A stretch of DNA of 64,000 nt. It comes from CAVOEB01 sp965249645 (GTDB lineage: Bacteria; Pseudomonadota; Alphaproteobacteria; UBA828; JAPUJA01). Both the position numbers and the translations under genes were made by a program. The stretch covers positions 248,001 to 312,000 of the forward strand of contig CBDFML010000011.1 of the NCBI GenBank assembly GCA_965249645.1, given 5' to 3'. A model generated the notes under the pieces. The model did no database searches, was not told the origin of the DNA, and worked only from the letters and a program-made list of their open reading frames with translations. The number at the start of each line of letters is the position of its first letter. Position 1 is the stretch's first letter. This document shows, one piece after another, positions 7,613 through 16,337 of this stretch.

Positions 7613-8491
7613 TCAGCCGTTAAGGGCAGAGCCCTGATTGATGTAAGCGTCGAGGAAGGGCGTGCGGCGACCATCCTCGGTCCAGAGAATGGGAAAGAAA
7701 TTCTCGTCCATCTCATCGTCGCAAAGATGCTTGTAGCGCGAGAAGACGCCCCCCAGACGCTCCTTGACATGGTCCGGGCTGAAGCGGGCGTGGGCAGCGC
7801 AGCAAGCCGAGGTGACGGTTCGACGTTCCAGGGTGGCGTTGGGATGGTCGCCCGAGCCGTGCCAGATTAACCCGTGGTGGAAGGCCGCGCCGCCCGCCGG
7901 AACCTCGATCGATACAATCTCCGGCTCCGCGCCCACGGACGCCGCCGCGGCCCGCATGTCTCGCTGATAGTCTTCCGAGTCGTAAAGCAGCGGTGTGCCG
8001 ACGGGAAACGCACCCCACTTATGGGAGCCGGTAACATATTCGATGGTACCGGTCTTCGCCGAACTCGGGGTCAGCGCGACCCAGCAGACGACGAGCTCGT
8101 CGGGCGTGATCCAGGGGTTGAAGCTGTTATCCTGATGGAGCGCCACGGAGCGGGAGCCTGGAAGCTTCCAGATGAGATCGCTCTGGTTGAGCCTGGCGCC
8201 CGACCAGCCGGCGAGGCGGGCACACCAGCGGCCCGTTTCTTGCCGCAAGACGACGCTCGCCATCGTGTAATCGCATTTCCAGCTGTTGCTCAGATGGCGA
8301 TTCAAGGGCTGCGCATCGGGTCCGTCTTCCCAGTTATAGATGTCGGGGGCCACGCCGGTCTCGAAGTTGTCGTCGAAGAGCCGTTCGAATCGCTCGCCGG
8401 CCCGGCGTGCGAGGTTGGGATCTATGAATTCCTCGACGACAAGGAAGCCATCCTCGTCAAACTGATCGAGCTGAGACTGAGTAATCTCCAT
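7613..8491 (-). CDS. Phytanoyl-CoA dioxygenase (PhyH) family protein
   Basis: A 292-residue Fe(II)/2-oxoglutarate-dependent oxygenase. The iron facial triad is visible as His119-x-Asp121 (ALHQDNSF) and His211 (LIWHGSG), and Arg223 is placed to bind 2-oxoglutarate. The start ITQSQLDQFDEDGFLVVEEF is the common PhyH opening, so I set the start at 8491 although the frame is open to 8683 and the Shine-Dalgarno is weak. These enzymes hydroxylate small molecules such as acyl-CoAs, phosphonates or alkaloids; the neighbouring SDRs could oxidise the hydroxylated product. Function beyond the family is inference. Confidence 0.82.
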   Translation of the reverse strand: MEITQSQLDQFDEDGFLVVEEFIDPNLARRAGERFERLFDDNFETGVAPDIYNWEDGPDAQPLNRHLSNSWKCDYTMASVVLRQETGRWCARLAGWSGARLNQSDLIWKLPGSRSVALHQDNSFNPWITPDELVVCWVALTPSSAKTGTIEYVTGSHKWGAFPVGTPLLYDSEDYQRDMRAAAASVGAEPEIVSIEVPAGGAAFHHGLIWHGSGDHPNATLERRTVTSACCAAHARFSPDHVKERLGGVFSRYKHLCDDEMDENFFPILWTEDGRRTPFLDAYINQGSALNG

Positions 8492-8767
8492 AACGGCTGC
8501 CCACAGGCGAGAAAAAGGCCGTGAACGAGAGGGAGCGGCCATCGCCATCTCTTCATAAATCATAGAAGATATTCTCGTTTGACGCCAATGGCGTTGCCCG
8601 AACGCCGCTCGCCTGACCGCCAGCCCGGACAATGACGCCCAAAAGGCTGGGGAGAATTCGTGGCTCGATTGCTGAGCCACCATTAGACCGCTTCTGGCTA
8701 AAAGAGGACTATATCGCCACGCTATAATGACGCCCGCGTCAGGAGGTAAAGCAAAACGGCTAAGCCG

Positions 8768-9280
8768 TCAGGCGAGCGCCTTTCGCATCAGCAAAGCGGG
8801 CAGGAACACGCGCTCGCCGAGACGCACCGCAATCCGGCGTTTGCGCGCAAAGCCCAGCGCGCCGTAGAAGCCTTGCGAATTCAGGCTCGCAAAGACCTCG
8901 AAGCGCCGCAGGTCGCGCCTTAGCGCGTCGCGCTCGCAGGCCGCAAAGATCGCGCGGCCCACGCCCTTGCCCGTCCGCTCGGGATGGGTCGCGAACTGGC
9001 GAATATGGCCGACCTCGCGCTTGATCTGGCCGCCGCCCGGCGGCTCCAGGGTCCAGCCGCCGCAGCCCACGATTGCGTCTTCGTCCGTCGCCGCGAGATA
9101 AAACGTCCCTGAATCGAGCAGCGCGGGCGGGACGCGCACCATGCGTGGCAGTGCGCGCGCGAGCGTGTCCGCGTCGTACGCCTCGCGCATGAGCACCGGA
9201 TAACAGGCATCGAGCAGCCCGTTGACCGCCGATTCGTCGGCGCGCACCGCAGTCCGAAGAGAATAATCGGGCGCTGTCAT
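8768..9280 (-). CDS. GNAT family N-acetyltransferase
   Basis: A 170-residue single-domain acetyltransferase. Motif A is at about residues 93-116 (IRQFATHPERTGKGVGRAIF, with the R-x-x-G-x-G acetyl-CoA loop represented by RTGKGVG), and the C-terminal SLNSQGFYGALGF is the GNAT motif B. The acceptor cannot be predicted. It is a single gene; a short ACGGC-TTA-GCCGT hairpin followed by TTTTG just after the stop may terminate it. It is divergent from the LysR gene at 9407. Confidence 0.85.
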   Translation of the reverse strand: MTAPDYSLRTAVRADESAVNGLLDACYPVLMREAYDADTLARALPRMVRVPPALLDSGTFYLAATDEDAIVGCGGWTLEPPGGGQIKREVGHIRQFATHPERTGKGVGRAIFAACERDALRRDLRRFEVFASLNSQGFYGALGFARKRRIAVRLGERVFLPALLMRKALA

Positions 9281-9362
9281 CCTGTTCCCCCTCGACTAAT
9301 CCCAGGGGCCCGTTGCCGCCGTGACAAAGCCATCAAGAATCATGGCTATTTTCATGATATTC

Positions 9363-9379
9363 TATACCGATATGGTATA
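9363..9379. promoter_or_regulatory. Dyad upstream of the LysR gene, possible autoregulatory site
   Basis: TATACC-N5-GGTATA is a symmetric site in an AT-rich pocket just before lysR, within the T-N11-A spacing family of LysR-type regulators. TATACC also occurs at 11725-11730 in the promoter region of the tautomerase operon. Binding is inferred. Confidence 0.4.
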
Positions 9380-9406
9380 ATAATTTCGTCTGGTCCTGAG
9401 AATTTT

Positions 9407-10345
9407 ATGAAGCTCGACGACGTCAGAACCTTCGTTGCGGTGGCCGGAGAAGGCTCGATCCAGGGCGCGGCCGCCGCGCTCGGCATCACCCAGCCCGCCG
9501 TGACCCGCCAGATCCAGCGGCTCGAGCGCGCGCTCGACGCCGATCTCCTCGACCGGCGGACCAAGCCGCCCACTTTAAGCGAGGCAGGCACGCGCATCCT
9601 CCCCGCCTGCCGCCGCCTGCTCAAATCCGCTGCCGACGTCGCGGCGCTCAGCCGCGACGCGGCCGCGCCCACGGGCGAGCTTCATCTCGCCGTCGCCCAC
9701 GGCATCGAAGACATCGCGCTGGGCGCGCCCCTCGACGAACTGCGCGCGCGCTTTCCCAAGCTCACGGTCCGGATTTCGACCGGCTCGTCCCTGCCGCTGC
9801 TCGACCAGGCTTCGAGCGGCCGGTTCGACGTCGTGGTCGTCCTGCTGCCTTACGGCCGCACCCCGCCCGAGGCGTTCAATGCCCACCTGCTGGGGCGCGA
9901 TCCCCTGACCGTCGTCGCACCCGAATCCTGGGCGGTTGAACCGGGCCCGCCGGGCCGCGGGGTCGGCGAGGCCGGCTGGGTGCTCAACGCCGAGGGCTGC
10001 GGCCACCGCGCCACGCTCGAGCGCGCGCTCGGCGCGCTCGATGCACCCTTCACGGTCAATGCCGAGGCGTTCGATGTCGGGGTCCAGCTTTCCCTCGTTG
10101 CGCGGGGTGCCGGGCTGGGCCTGGCTTCGCGCCGGGCGCTCGCAGCCAGCCCCGAGCGCCACCGGCTCAAGCCCGTCACCCTTGAAGGCGCCGATCTCGC
10201 TGTTGGGGTCTGGCTCCTGGCCGATCGGGCGGGCGAATCGCTGCGTGCCGCCATCGAGTGTTTCGAGACCGCGCTTAGCGCCGCGCTCCACGCAGCGCCC
10301 GAAAGCAGCGCCCGAAAGCAGCGCCGCCTGAAGCGCGGCGTCTAG
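9407..10345 (+). CDS. LysR-family transcriptional regulator
   Basis: A 312-residue regulator. The winged helix-turn-helix is at residues 1-60 (AAAALGITQPAVTRQIQRLERALDADLLDR), and the remainder is the periplasmic-binding-like effector domain starting GELHLAVAHG. The C-terminus is Arg-rich. The stop overlaps the end of the convergent nitrilase gene by 4 bp. The tautomerase-nitrilase operon on the other strand is the most likely target, based on position and the shared TATACC half-site. Confidence 0.9.
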   Translation: MKLDDVRTFVAVAGEGSIQGAAAALGITQPAVTRQIQRLERALDADLLDRRTKPPTLSEAGTRILPACRRLLKSAADVAALSRDAAAPTGELHLAVAHGIEDIALGAPLDELRARFPKLTVRISTGSSLPLLDQASSGRFDVVVVLLPYGRTPPEAFNAHLLGRDPLTVVAPESWAVEPGPPGRGVGEAGWVLNAEGCGHRATLERALGALDAPFTVNAEAFDVGVQLSLVARGAGLGLASRRALAASPERHRLKPVTLEGADLAVGVWLLADRAGESLRAAIECFETALSAALHAAPESSARKQRRLKRGV

Positions 10346-11127
10346 CCCTTGAGCCGGTCTTCCAGCAGATCGTCTTCCTGGGTGCTGCGGAAGGGCAGGG
10401 TGTCCGGGTCGGCGAGCGCAGCTGAAACGTCGGCGACCAGCAGCGCCTCGTGCTTGAAGCCCGCGCGCGCGAGATCGAGGCCGTCGGGCCCCACGATGAC
10501 GCTGCCGCCCGTGTAGGTCAGGTCGCCCTCGGCGCCGCTCAGGTTCGCGTAGCCCACGCAGACGCCGTTTTCCAGCGCGCGGGCACGCACCAGCGTGGTG
10601 GGCACCTCCGTATAGGGCATCATGTTCGCGGTCGGCACCACGATCACGTTTGCCACGGCGCGCGCCAGCGCCCGCGCGGTCTCGGGCAGCTCGATATCGT
10701 AGCAGATCACGAGGCCGACCTTCCACGGCCCGAGCTCCACCACCGGCACGCCGCGCCCGACGGCAAAGGCCTGGGGCTCACGGTCGCCGAACAGGTGGAT
10801 CTTGCGGTAGTGGGCGGCAATTTCGCCCGTCTCGTCGATCAGCGCTGCCGAGTTGTAGAGCGTCTCGCCGTCGCGTTCGGGATAGCCCGCCGCTATGGCG
10901 ATGCCCTCCTCCCTCGCAATGGCGCGGACCCGCTCGATCATGGGGCCGTCGACGGGCTCGGCCAGGTTGTGGGCCTGTGTGACGATATTGTAGCCCGTGA
11001 GAAACAGCTCGGGAAACACCACGAGCCGCGCACCCGCAAGGCGCGCCGCGCGGGATATGCGCTCGACGGTCGCAAGGTTCGCCGCCTTGTCGGCAAACGC
11101 GGGCTCGCCCTGGTAAAGCGCCAGCAT
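10342..11127 (-). CDS. Carbon-nitrogen hydrolase (nitrilase superfamily)
   Basis: A 261-residue cytosolic hydrolase with the Glu-Lys-Cys triad in its expected places: Glu40 (VVFPELFLTGYN), Lys109 (HYRKIHLFGD) and Cys142 (VICYDIELPE). CYDIELPE and the overall length fit the aliphatic amidase, N-carbamoyl amidohydrolase or omega-amidase-like branches more than true nitrilases. It is the last gene of a three-gene operon behind two tautomerases (28-bp gap). Hydrolysis of an amide formed during degradation of a ring or unsaturated acid would fit that context, but the substrate is unknown. Confidence 0.88.
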   Translation of the reverse strand: MLALYQGEPAFADKAANLATVERISRAARLAGARLVVFPELFLTGYNIVTQAHNLAEPVDGPMIERVRAIAREEGIAIAAGYPERDGETLYNSAALIDETGEIAAHYRKIHLFGDREPQAFAVGRGVPVVELGPWKVGLVICYDIELPETARALARAVANVIVVPTANMMPYTEVPTTLVRARALENGVCVGYANLSGAEGDLTYTGGSVIVGPDGLDLARAGFKHEALLVADVSAALADPDTLPFRSTQEDDLLEDRLKG

Positions 11128-11155
11128 GGCTGCGTTCTCCCCTGTCCCTGTTCCA

Positions 11156-11362
11156 TCAAACCTCGGGCGGCTTGGGCTCGAAGACGCGCCCGATCTCGCC
11201 GGCCTCGACCATGTTGGCCGCGGGCCATTCCCGGATCACGGCGCTAACGAAAGGCCGCGGCGAGCCCAGATGCTCGTGCACCACCTCGACGATGCGCGTT
11301 ACTAGGTTGTGTTTCTGGGCCTCGCTGAGCCCTGCCTGAAATTCGCATTGGATGTAGGGCAT
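11156..11362 (-). CDS. 4-oxalocrotonate tautomerase family protein (short)
   Basis: A 68-residue protein starting MPYIQCEF, so that Met removal exposes the catalytic Pro1 of the tautomerase superfamily. The length is close to the 62 residues of 4-oxalocrotonate tautomerase, which forms hexamers. The C-terminus (IGRVFEPKPPEV) diverges from the model enzyme. It is the middle gene of the operon, 12 bp after the longer tautomerase. Probable role: keto-enol isomerisation in breakdown of an aromatic or unsaturated acid. Confidence 0.8.
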   Translation of the reverse strand: MPYIQCEFQAGLSEAQKHNLVTRIVEVVHEHLGSPRPFVSAVIREWPAANMVEAGEIGRVFEPKPPEV

Positions 11363-11374
11363 GATCTTCTCTCC

Positions 11375-11653
11375 TTAGATCTCGTCCGACGAGTCGGCGT
11401 CGGGGAGCACGCCGAGGCGGCGGAGTTGGGCTTCGGCCGCGAGGTCGGCGGCACCCTCCTCGTCGGGGCCGTAATCCACGTCGTGCTCGCCGAATTCGAG
11501 GAAATTAAAGCCCGGCGATTCGCTGATCTGCACGACGACGTATTTCGACGGGATCCCTGTCGTCTCCTCAACCGCGTCGGCGAGCGCGCGCATGAACGCG
11601 CTGAGCTGCTCCGGACCGCGTCCGCGGCGGATTTCGCAATGGATGTAGGGCAT
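11375..11653 (-). CDS. 4-oxalocrotonate tautomerase family protein (long)
   Basis: A 92-residue protein starting MPYIHCEIRRGRG, with the conserved Pro1 after Met removal and an early Arg cluster suited to carboxylate binding. It is about 25 residues longer than its downstream paralogue; the extra acidic tail includes DEEGAADLAAEAQ. Two differing Pro1 subunits side by side could form a hetero-hexamer, as in CaaD-type dehalogenases, or act separately. It is the first gene of the operon; an AT-rich promoter with a TATAAT-like box (minus strand, 11695-11690) lies upstream. Confidence 0.8.
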   Translation of the reverse strand: MPYIHCEIRRGRGPEQLSAFMRALADAVEETTGIPSKYVVVQISESPGFNFLEFGEHDVDYGPDEEGAADLAAEAQLRRLGVLPDADSSDEI

Positions 11654-11860
11654 GGTCGCCTCCCGCTTGTGGCCCGATGGTTGCTGGATATTATATGTAA
11701 ATTTGTTATAATACTAGGAATAAATATACCTTATTTGTGAATCAAGTTTCTCCTGCAGCCCTGCGAAGCCGAACGGCTGATTTCCGGGATTGTTATGCGA
11801 CAAAGCCGGACCATCTACCTTGGGAGCCCTTTTTTATAGTGGATAGTAGTGAGGCCCGTG

Positions 11861-12589
11861 ATGATGACGATCCGGCCCGCCGCCGAGCGCGGCGCGACAA
11901 AGATGGACTGGCTCGACAGCCGCCACAGCTTTTCCTTCAACCGCTATGACGATCCCGCGCATGCGGGTTTCGGCGAGCTGCCGGTCATCAACGACGACCG
12001 GGTGGCGCCGGGCGCGGGCTTCGAAACCCACGGCCACCGCGATATGGAGATCCTCACCTATGTCCTCGACGGCACCGTCGAGCACCGCGACACGCTCGGC
12101 ACCCGCTCGGTGATCGGCGCGGGCGAGGTTCAGCGCATGACCGCGGGCACGGGCATCCAGCACAGCGAGTTCAACCCCTCGCCCGATCAGCCGCTGCGGT
12201 TTCTTCAGATCTGGATTCGCCCGGACGCCGCGGGCCTCGCGCCGGGCTACGAGCAGCACCGCATCGATCCCGCCAGGCTCGATGGCCGTTTTGCCCTGAT
12301 TGCCGCGCGCACGCCTGTCAACGGCGCGCTCAGCCTGCATCAGGACGTGAACCTGTATGCGGCGCGGCTGGCGGCGGGCGGACCTATCGAGCACCAGGTC
12401 GCACCGGCCCGGCGGGCCTGGTTGCAGGTCGCAACCGGTCGGTTGGCTGCAAACGGCGAAACCCTGGGCGAGGGCGACGGGCTGGCGCTGGAGCCCGAGG
12501 CGGACGGCGGGCCGGCGCGCCTTGCGCTCGAGGCGCTTGAGCCGGCGGAAGTGCTGCTCTTCGACCTCGCCGGCGCGAACGCGACCTGA
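11861..12589 (+). CDS. Pirin family protein (YhhW-type quercetinase-like)
   Basis: A 242-residue bicupin. With the start at 11861 the metal ligands fall at His57, His59 (THGHRDMEI), His101 and Glu103 (IQHSEFN), the numbering of E. coli YhhW. The ATG at 11861 has a GAGG Shine-Dalgarno 7 bp away; an in-frame GTG lies 12 bp upstream. YhhW-type pirins oxidise quercetin in vitro, though the physiological role is often redox sensing. The gene is followed after 21 bp by a glutathionyl-hydroquinone reductase, a pairing that points to quinone or aromatic stress. Confidence 0.9.
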   Translation: MMTIRPAAERGATKMDWLDSRHSFSFNRYDDPAHAGFGELPVINDDRVAPGAGFETHGHRDMEILTYVLDGTVEHRDTLGTRSVIGAGEVQRMTAGTGIQHSEFNPSPDQPLRFLQIWIRPDAAGLAPGYEQHRIDPARLDGRFALIAARTPVNGALSLHQDVNLYAARLAAGGPIEHQVAPARRAWLQVATGRLAANGETLGEGDGLALEPEADGGPARLALEALEPAEVLLFDLAGANAT

Positions 12590-12610
12590 ACGACGGGAAG
12601 GGACGAAACC

Positions 12611-13570
12611 ATGGGCCTGATGGTGGACGGCGACTGGCACACCGAGGACAGCCTGACCACAGAGGACGGTCGTTACGTCCGAACCGAGGCGCCGTTTCGC
12701 GATGCGATCACCGCCGACGGCTCGTCAGGCTTTGCGCCTGAGGCCGGACGCTATCACCTCTACGTCTCGCTCGCCTGCCCCTGGGCCCACCGCACGCTGA
12801 TCATGCGCGCGCTTAAAGGGCTCGAGGAGGCCGTCTCGGTTTCGGTGGTCGATCCCTTGATGGGCGAGGACGGCTGGGCGTTTCGCGCCGGGCCGGGAAA
12901 TCTCCCCGACAGCGTCAACGGGACGAGCCGCCTAAGCGAAGTCTACCGGCTGGCCAAGCCCGACTACACCGGTCGGGTTTCGGTGCCGGTGCTGTGGGAC
13001 AAGCGCCAGGCCCCCATCGTGAATAACGAATCGGCCGAAATCATCCGCATGTTCAACAGCGCGTTCGACGCTCTTTCCGGCACCGCTGATCTCGATCTTT
13101 ATCCCGAGGCGTTGCGGGTCGAGATCGACGCGCTCAACGAGCGGGTCTATCACTGCGTCAACAACGGCGTCTACAAGGCCGGCTTCGCCACCGCGCAAGG
13201 CCCTTACGAAGAGGCCTTCGACGCCCTGTTCGAGACCCTCGACTGGCTCGACGAGCGCCTGGCCGGTCAGCGCTATCTGTGCGGGGCGCGGATCACCGAG
13301 GCCGACTGGCGGCTGTTCACCACGCTGTTCCGCTTCGATCCGGTCTATGTCGGCCACTTCAAGTGCAACCGCCGGCGTATCGCCGACTACCCCAACCTCT
13401 CGGGCTATCTGCGCGAGCTCACTCAATGGCCGGACGTGGCGGCGACGTGCAGTCTCGAGCATATCAAGCGGCACTATTACGCCAGCCACCGGGTGATCAA
13501 CCCGACGGGCATCGTGCCCAAGGGCTCCGCCCTCGATCTCGACGCACCCCACGGCCGCGATCGCTTCTAG
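12611..13570 (+). CDS. Glutathionyl-hydroquinone reductase (Xi-class GST, YqjG/ECM4 type)
   Basis: A 319-residue cytosolic enzyme with the Xi-class active site SLACPWAHRT, in which Cys56 attacks glutathionyl-hydroquinones. The C-terminal helical domain contains the typical ITEADWRLFTTLFRFD and VYVGHFKCNRR segments. These proteins reduce GS-hydroquinones back to hydroquinone. It is 21 bp downstream of the pirin gene and probably co-transcribed with it. Length and motifs match the family throughout. Confidence 0.93.
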   Translation: MGLMVDGDWHTEDSLTTEDGRYVRTEAPFRDAITADGSSGFAPEAGRYHLYVSLACPWAHRTLIMRALKGLEEAVSVSVVDPLMGEDGWAFRAGPGNLPDSVNGTSRLSEVYRLAKPDYTGRVSVPVLWDKRQAPIVNNESAEIIRMFNSAFDALSGTADLDLYPEALRVEIDALNERVYHCVNNGVYKAGFATAQGPYEEAFDALFETLDWLDERLAGQRYLCGARITEADWRLFTTLFRFDPVYVGHFKCNRRRIADYPNLSGYLRELTQWPDVAATCSLEHIKRHYYASHRVINPTGIVPKGSALDLDAPHGRDRF

Positions 13571-13641
13571 CGCCACTGCCCGAGCCCCCGTATCATCGGC
13601 GCGCCCGCTTGACCGCACCGAACCCCCGGGGATTGCCGCCG

Positions 13642-14985
13642 ATGGAGCGCTGGCTCACCGCCTTGGCTGTCTACAAGGACCCGCGGATGCTGCGCATCCT
13701 GCTGCTGGGGTTTTCGAGCGGCCTGCCCCTGCTGCTCACGCTGTCGACGCTCTCGGCCTGGCTGGCGACGCAGGGCCTGAGTCTCAAGGCGATCGGGCTG
13801 TTCGCCCTGGTCGGCCTGCCCTATTCCCTGAAGTTCGTCTGGTCGCCGGCGATGGACGGCCTCAGCCTGCCCTGGCTGACCCGCCGGCTGGGTCAGCGGC
13901 GCGGCTGGGCGCTGGCGACTCAGGCCGGGCTGGTGGGGTCCATGCTGTTCCTGGGTTTTACCGATCCTGCGGAAAACATCACGCTCACGGCGATTGCCGC
14001 GTTGCTCATCGCCTTCTTTTCGGCCAGCCAGGACATCGTGGTCGATGCCTACCGGGTCGAAATCCTCAAGACCCGCGAGCAGGGCGCGGGTGCGGCCGCG
14101 ATCCAGCTGGGCTATCGCCTGGGCATGCTGGCGGCCGGGGCGGGCGCACTGTTCATCGCCGACTATCTGGGTTGGTTCGCCGCCTTCGCCGTGATGGCCG
14201 CGCTGGTCAGCGTCGGCGTTGCGACCATCCTTGCGAGCCCGGAACCGGCGCATCCCGAACCGGCCCTCGACCCGGCTGGCGCGGAGGCTCCCGTCGGTGA
14301 CCGGCTCTTGGCGTGGCTGCGCGCCCATGTGATCGAGCCATTTGCCGACTTTGCGCGGCGCCAGGGCTGGGTCACCATCCTGCTCTTCATCCTGCTTTAT
14401 AAGTTCGGCGACGCGGTGGCCGGGGTGATGGCCAACCCCTTCTATATCGACATGGGCTTCTCGCTCACCGAGATCGCCAGCGTTTCCAAGATCTTCGGCC
14501 TGATCGCGACGCTCTCGGGCGTCGCCGCTGGCGGGGTGATCTGCGCGCGCTACGGCCTGTTTCGCGGCCTGCTCGCCTGCGGCATCCTGCAGATGGTCTC
14601 CAACCTGATGTTTGCGGTCCAGGCCAGCGTCGGCCACGACATCGGGTTGCTCATGGTCACCATCGGCATCGAGAACTTCTCCGGCGGCATGGGTTCGGCG
14701 GCATTCGTGGCCTATCTCTCGAGTCTGTGCAACGTCGCCTTTACGGCGACCCAGTACGCGCTGTTTTCGTCGTTTGCCGCCACGGGCCGAACCCTGCTCT
14801 CGTCGTCCGGCGGCTGGATGGCGGAAAGCCTCGACTGGATGATGTTTTTCGCCGTCACCACGGCTCTTGCCCTGCCCGGTCTTTTGGTGCTGCTCTGGCT
14901 CGCGCGCGCCTATCGCGAGAGCGCGGGCTTCGCGGGGCCGGCTGCGTCGTCCGCCTCGGGCGCGACAGCCAAGGATTCCGATTGA
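13642..14985 (+). CDS. ampG: AmpG-like muropeptide permease (MFS transporter)
   Basis: A 447-residue MFS protein with about 12 membrane helices. The N-terminus LLLGFSSGLPLLLTLSTLSAW and the first cytosolic loop (LKFVWSPAMDGLSLPWLTRRLGQRRGW) match AmpG, the inner-membrane importer of GlcNAc-anhydro-muropeptides. SASQDIVVDAYRVEIL is the second hallmark. I chose the ATG at 13642 as the start of the AmpG N-terminus inside a longer frame. The window also encodes AmgK and MurU, downstream enzymes of sugar recycling, which supports the assignment. Confidence 0.85.
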   Translation: MERWLTALAVYKDPRMLRILLLGFSSGLPLLLTLSTLSAWLATQGLSLKAIGLFALVGLPYSLKFVWSPAMDGLSLPWLTRRLGQRRGWALATQAGLVGSMLFLGFTDPAENITLTAIAALLIAFFSASQDIVVDAYRVEILKTREQGAGAAAIQLGYRLGMLAAGAGALFIADYLGWFAAFAVMAALVSVGVATILASPEPAHPEPALDPAGAEAPVGDRLLAWLRAHVIEPFADFARRQGWVTILLFILLYKFGDAVAGVMANPFYIDMGFSLTEIASVSKIFGLIATLSGVAAGGVICARYGLFRGLLACGILQMVSNLMFAVQASVGHDIGLLMVTIGIENFSGGMGSAAFVAYLSSLCNVAFTATQYALFSSFAATGRTLLSSSGGWMAESLDWMMFFAVTTALALPGLLVLLWLARAYRESAGFAGPAASSASGATAKDSD

Positions 14986-15097
14986 CTTTGAGCCCCGGCT
15001 GCGTTGAATTCCGGGCGGAAAGTCATGATTGTCCGGGCCGGGGACACGGGCGGTTCAGAATAACAAGCCACAATACAATGTTGAGGGAGATGTGCGG

Positions 15098-16213
15098 ATG
15101 CTTATCGGCGTTCCCAAGGAAATCAAAGTGCATGAGTACCGGGTCGGAGTGACCCCGGCGAATGCGGGCGAGCTCGTCCGGCGCGGCCATGAGGTCATGA
15201 TCGAGACCAACGCGGGCCACGAGATCGGTTTCGACGACGAGCAGTATGCCGCCGACGGGGCCCGTATCGTGGACGCGGCGGAAGAAATATTCGGCAAGGC
15301 CGAGATGGTGATCAAGGTCAAGGAACCCCAGCCCAACGAGCGCAAGATGCTGCGCGAGGGCCAGGTGCTCTATACCTACCTGCATCTCGCCCCCGATCCC
15401 GAGCAGACCAAGGATCTGGTCGATTCCGGCTGCATCGCCATCGCCTACGAAACCGTGACCGACGATCACGGCCGCCTGCCGTTGCTCGCACCCATGAGCG
15501 AGGTTGCCGGGCGCATGGCGGCCCATGTCGGCGGTCACTGCCTTGAGAAGGCGCAAGGCGGCCGCGGTGTGCTGATGGGCGGCGTGCCCGGTGTGGCGCC
15601 CGCCAACGTCGTCGTCATCGGCGGTGGTGTCGTGGGCACCAACGCGTTGCAGATGTGTATCGGCATGGGTGCGCGGGTCACAGTGCTCGACAATAACCAG
15701 ACGCGGCTCGAGGAGCTCGATTTCCGCTACGGCGGCGAGCTCAACACCATCTATTCCACGGGCGCGGCGCTCGACGAATACGTGCTGGCAGCCGATCTCG
15801 TGGTCGGCGCGGTGCTGATTCCCGGCGCCGCGGCGCCCAAACTGGTAACCCGGAGCATGATTTCGCAGATGCAGCGGGGCTCGGTGCTGGTCGATGTCGC
15901 AATCGACCAGGGCGGCTGCTTCGAGACCAGCAAGGCCACGACCCACGCGGACCCGACCTACGTGGTCGACGATGTGATCCATTATTGCGTGGCGAACATG
16001 CCCGGCGGCGTGGCGCGAACCTCGACCATGGCGCTCAACAACGCGACCCTCCGCCATGCCGTAGCCCTTGCCGACAAGGGTTACCACCAGGCGATGATGG
16101 ACGATGCCCACCTCAAGAACGGGCTCAACGTCTTTGAGGGCAAAGTTACCTACGAAGCGGTCGCCCGGGACCTGGGGTACGAATACCATCCGCCGGAATC
16201 GGTCTGGGGCTGA
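15098..16213 (+). CDS. ald: Alanine dehydrogenase
   Basis: A 371-residue NAD-dependent enzyme interconverting L-alanine and pyruvate plus ammonia. The start at 15098, behind a GAGGGAGA Shine-Dalgarno, gives MLIGVPKEIK and places Arg15, Lys75 and His96 at the residue numbers known for alanine dehydrogenases. The Rossmann loop VVVIGGGVVGTNA follows at about 170-180, and the VDVAIDQGG segment near 270 contains the catalytic Asp. It is monocistronic, ended by the strong terminator at 16255. Confidence 0.95.
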   Translation: MLIGVPKEIKVHEYRVGVTPANAGELVRRGHEVMIETNAGHEIGFDDEQYAADGARIVDAAEEIFGKAEMVIKVKEPQPNERKMLREGQVLYTYLHLAPDPEQTKDLVDSGCIAIAYETVTDDHGRLPLLAPMSEVAGRMAAHVGGHCLEKAQGGRGVLMGGVPGVAPANVVVIGGGVVGTNALQMCIGMGARVTVLDNNQTRLEELDFRYGGELNTIYSTGAALDEYVLAADLVVGAVLIPGAAAPKLVTRSMISQMQRGSVLVDVAIDQGGCFETSKATTHADPTYVVDDVIHYCVANMPGGVARTSTMALNNATLRHAVALADKGYHQAMMDDAHLKNGLNVFEGKVTYEAVARDLGYEYHPPESVWG

Positions 16214-16254
16214 GCCCACGCCCGTTCGGGGCCGATTATCCCGCGCGGCACAAC

Positions 16255-16288
16255 AAAAAAGGCGGCGCCCATCGGGTGCCGCCTTTTT
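16255..16288 (+). terminator. Strong, probably bidirectional terminator between ald and the PodJ-like gene
   Basis: GGCGGCGCCC-ATC-GGGTGCCGCC forms a 10-bp stem (one G-U pair) flanked by six A and five T, extending the stem and giving a U-tract on both strands. It lies 42 bp after ald and 50 bp beyond the convergent gene end. Confidence 0.85.
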
Positions 16289-16337
16289 CCTTTGCCGTTC
16301 GGCGATCCGGACCGCGGCCCGGATCACCCGACTATCT

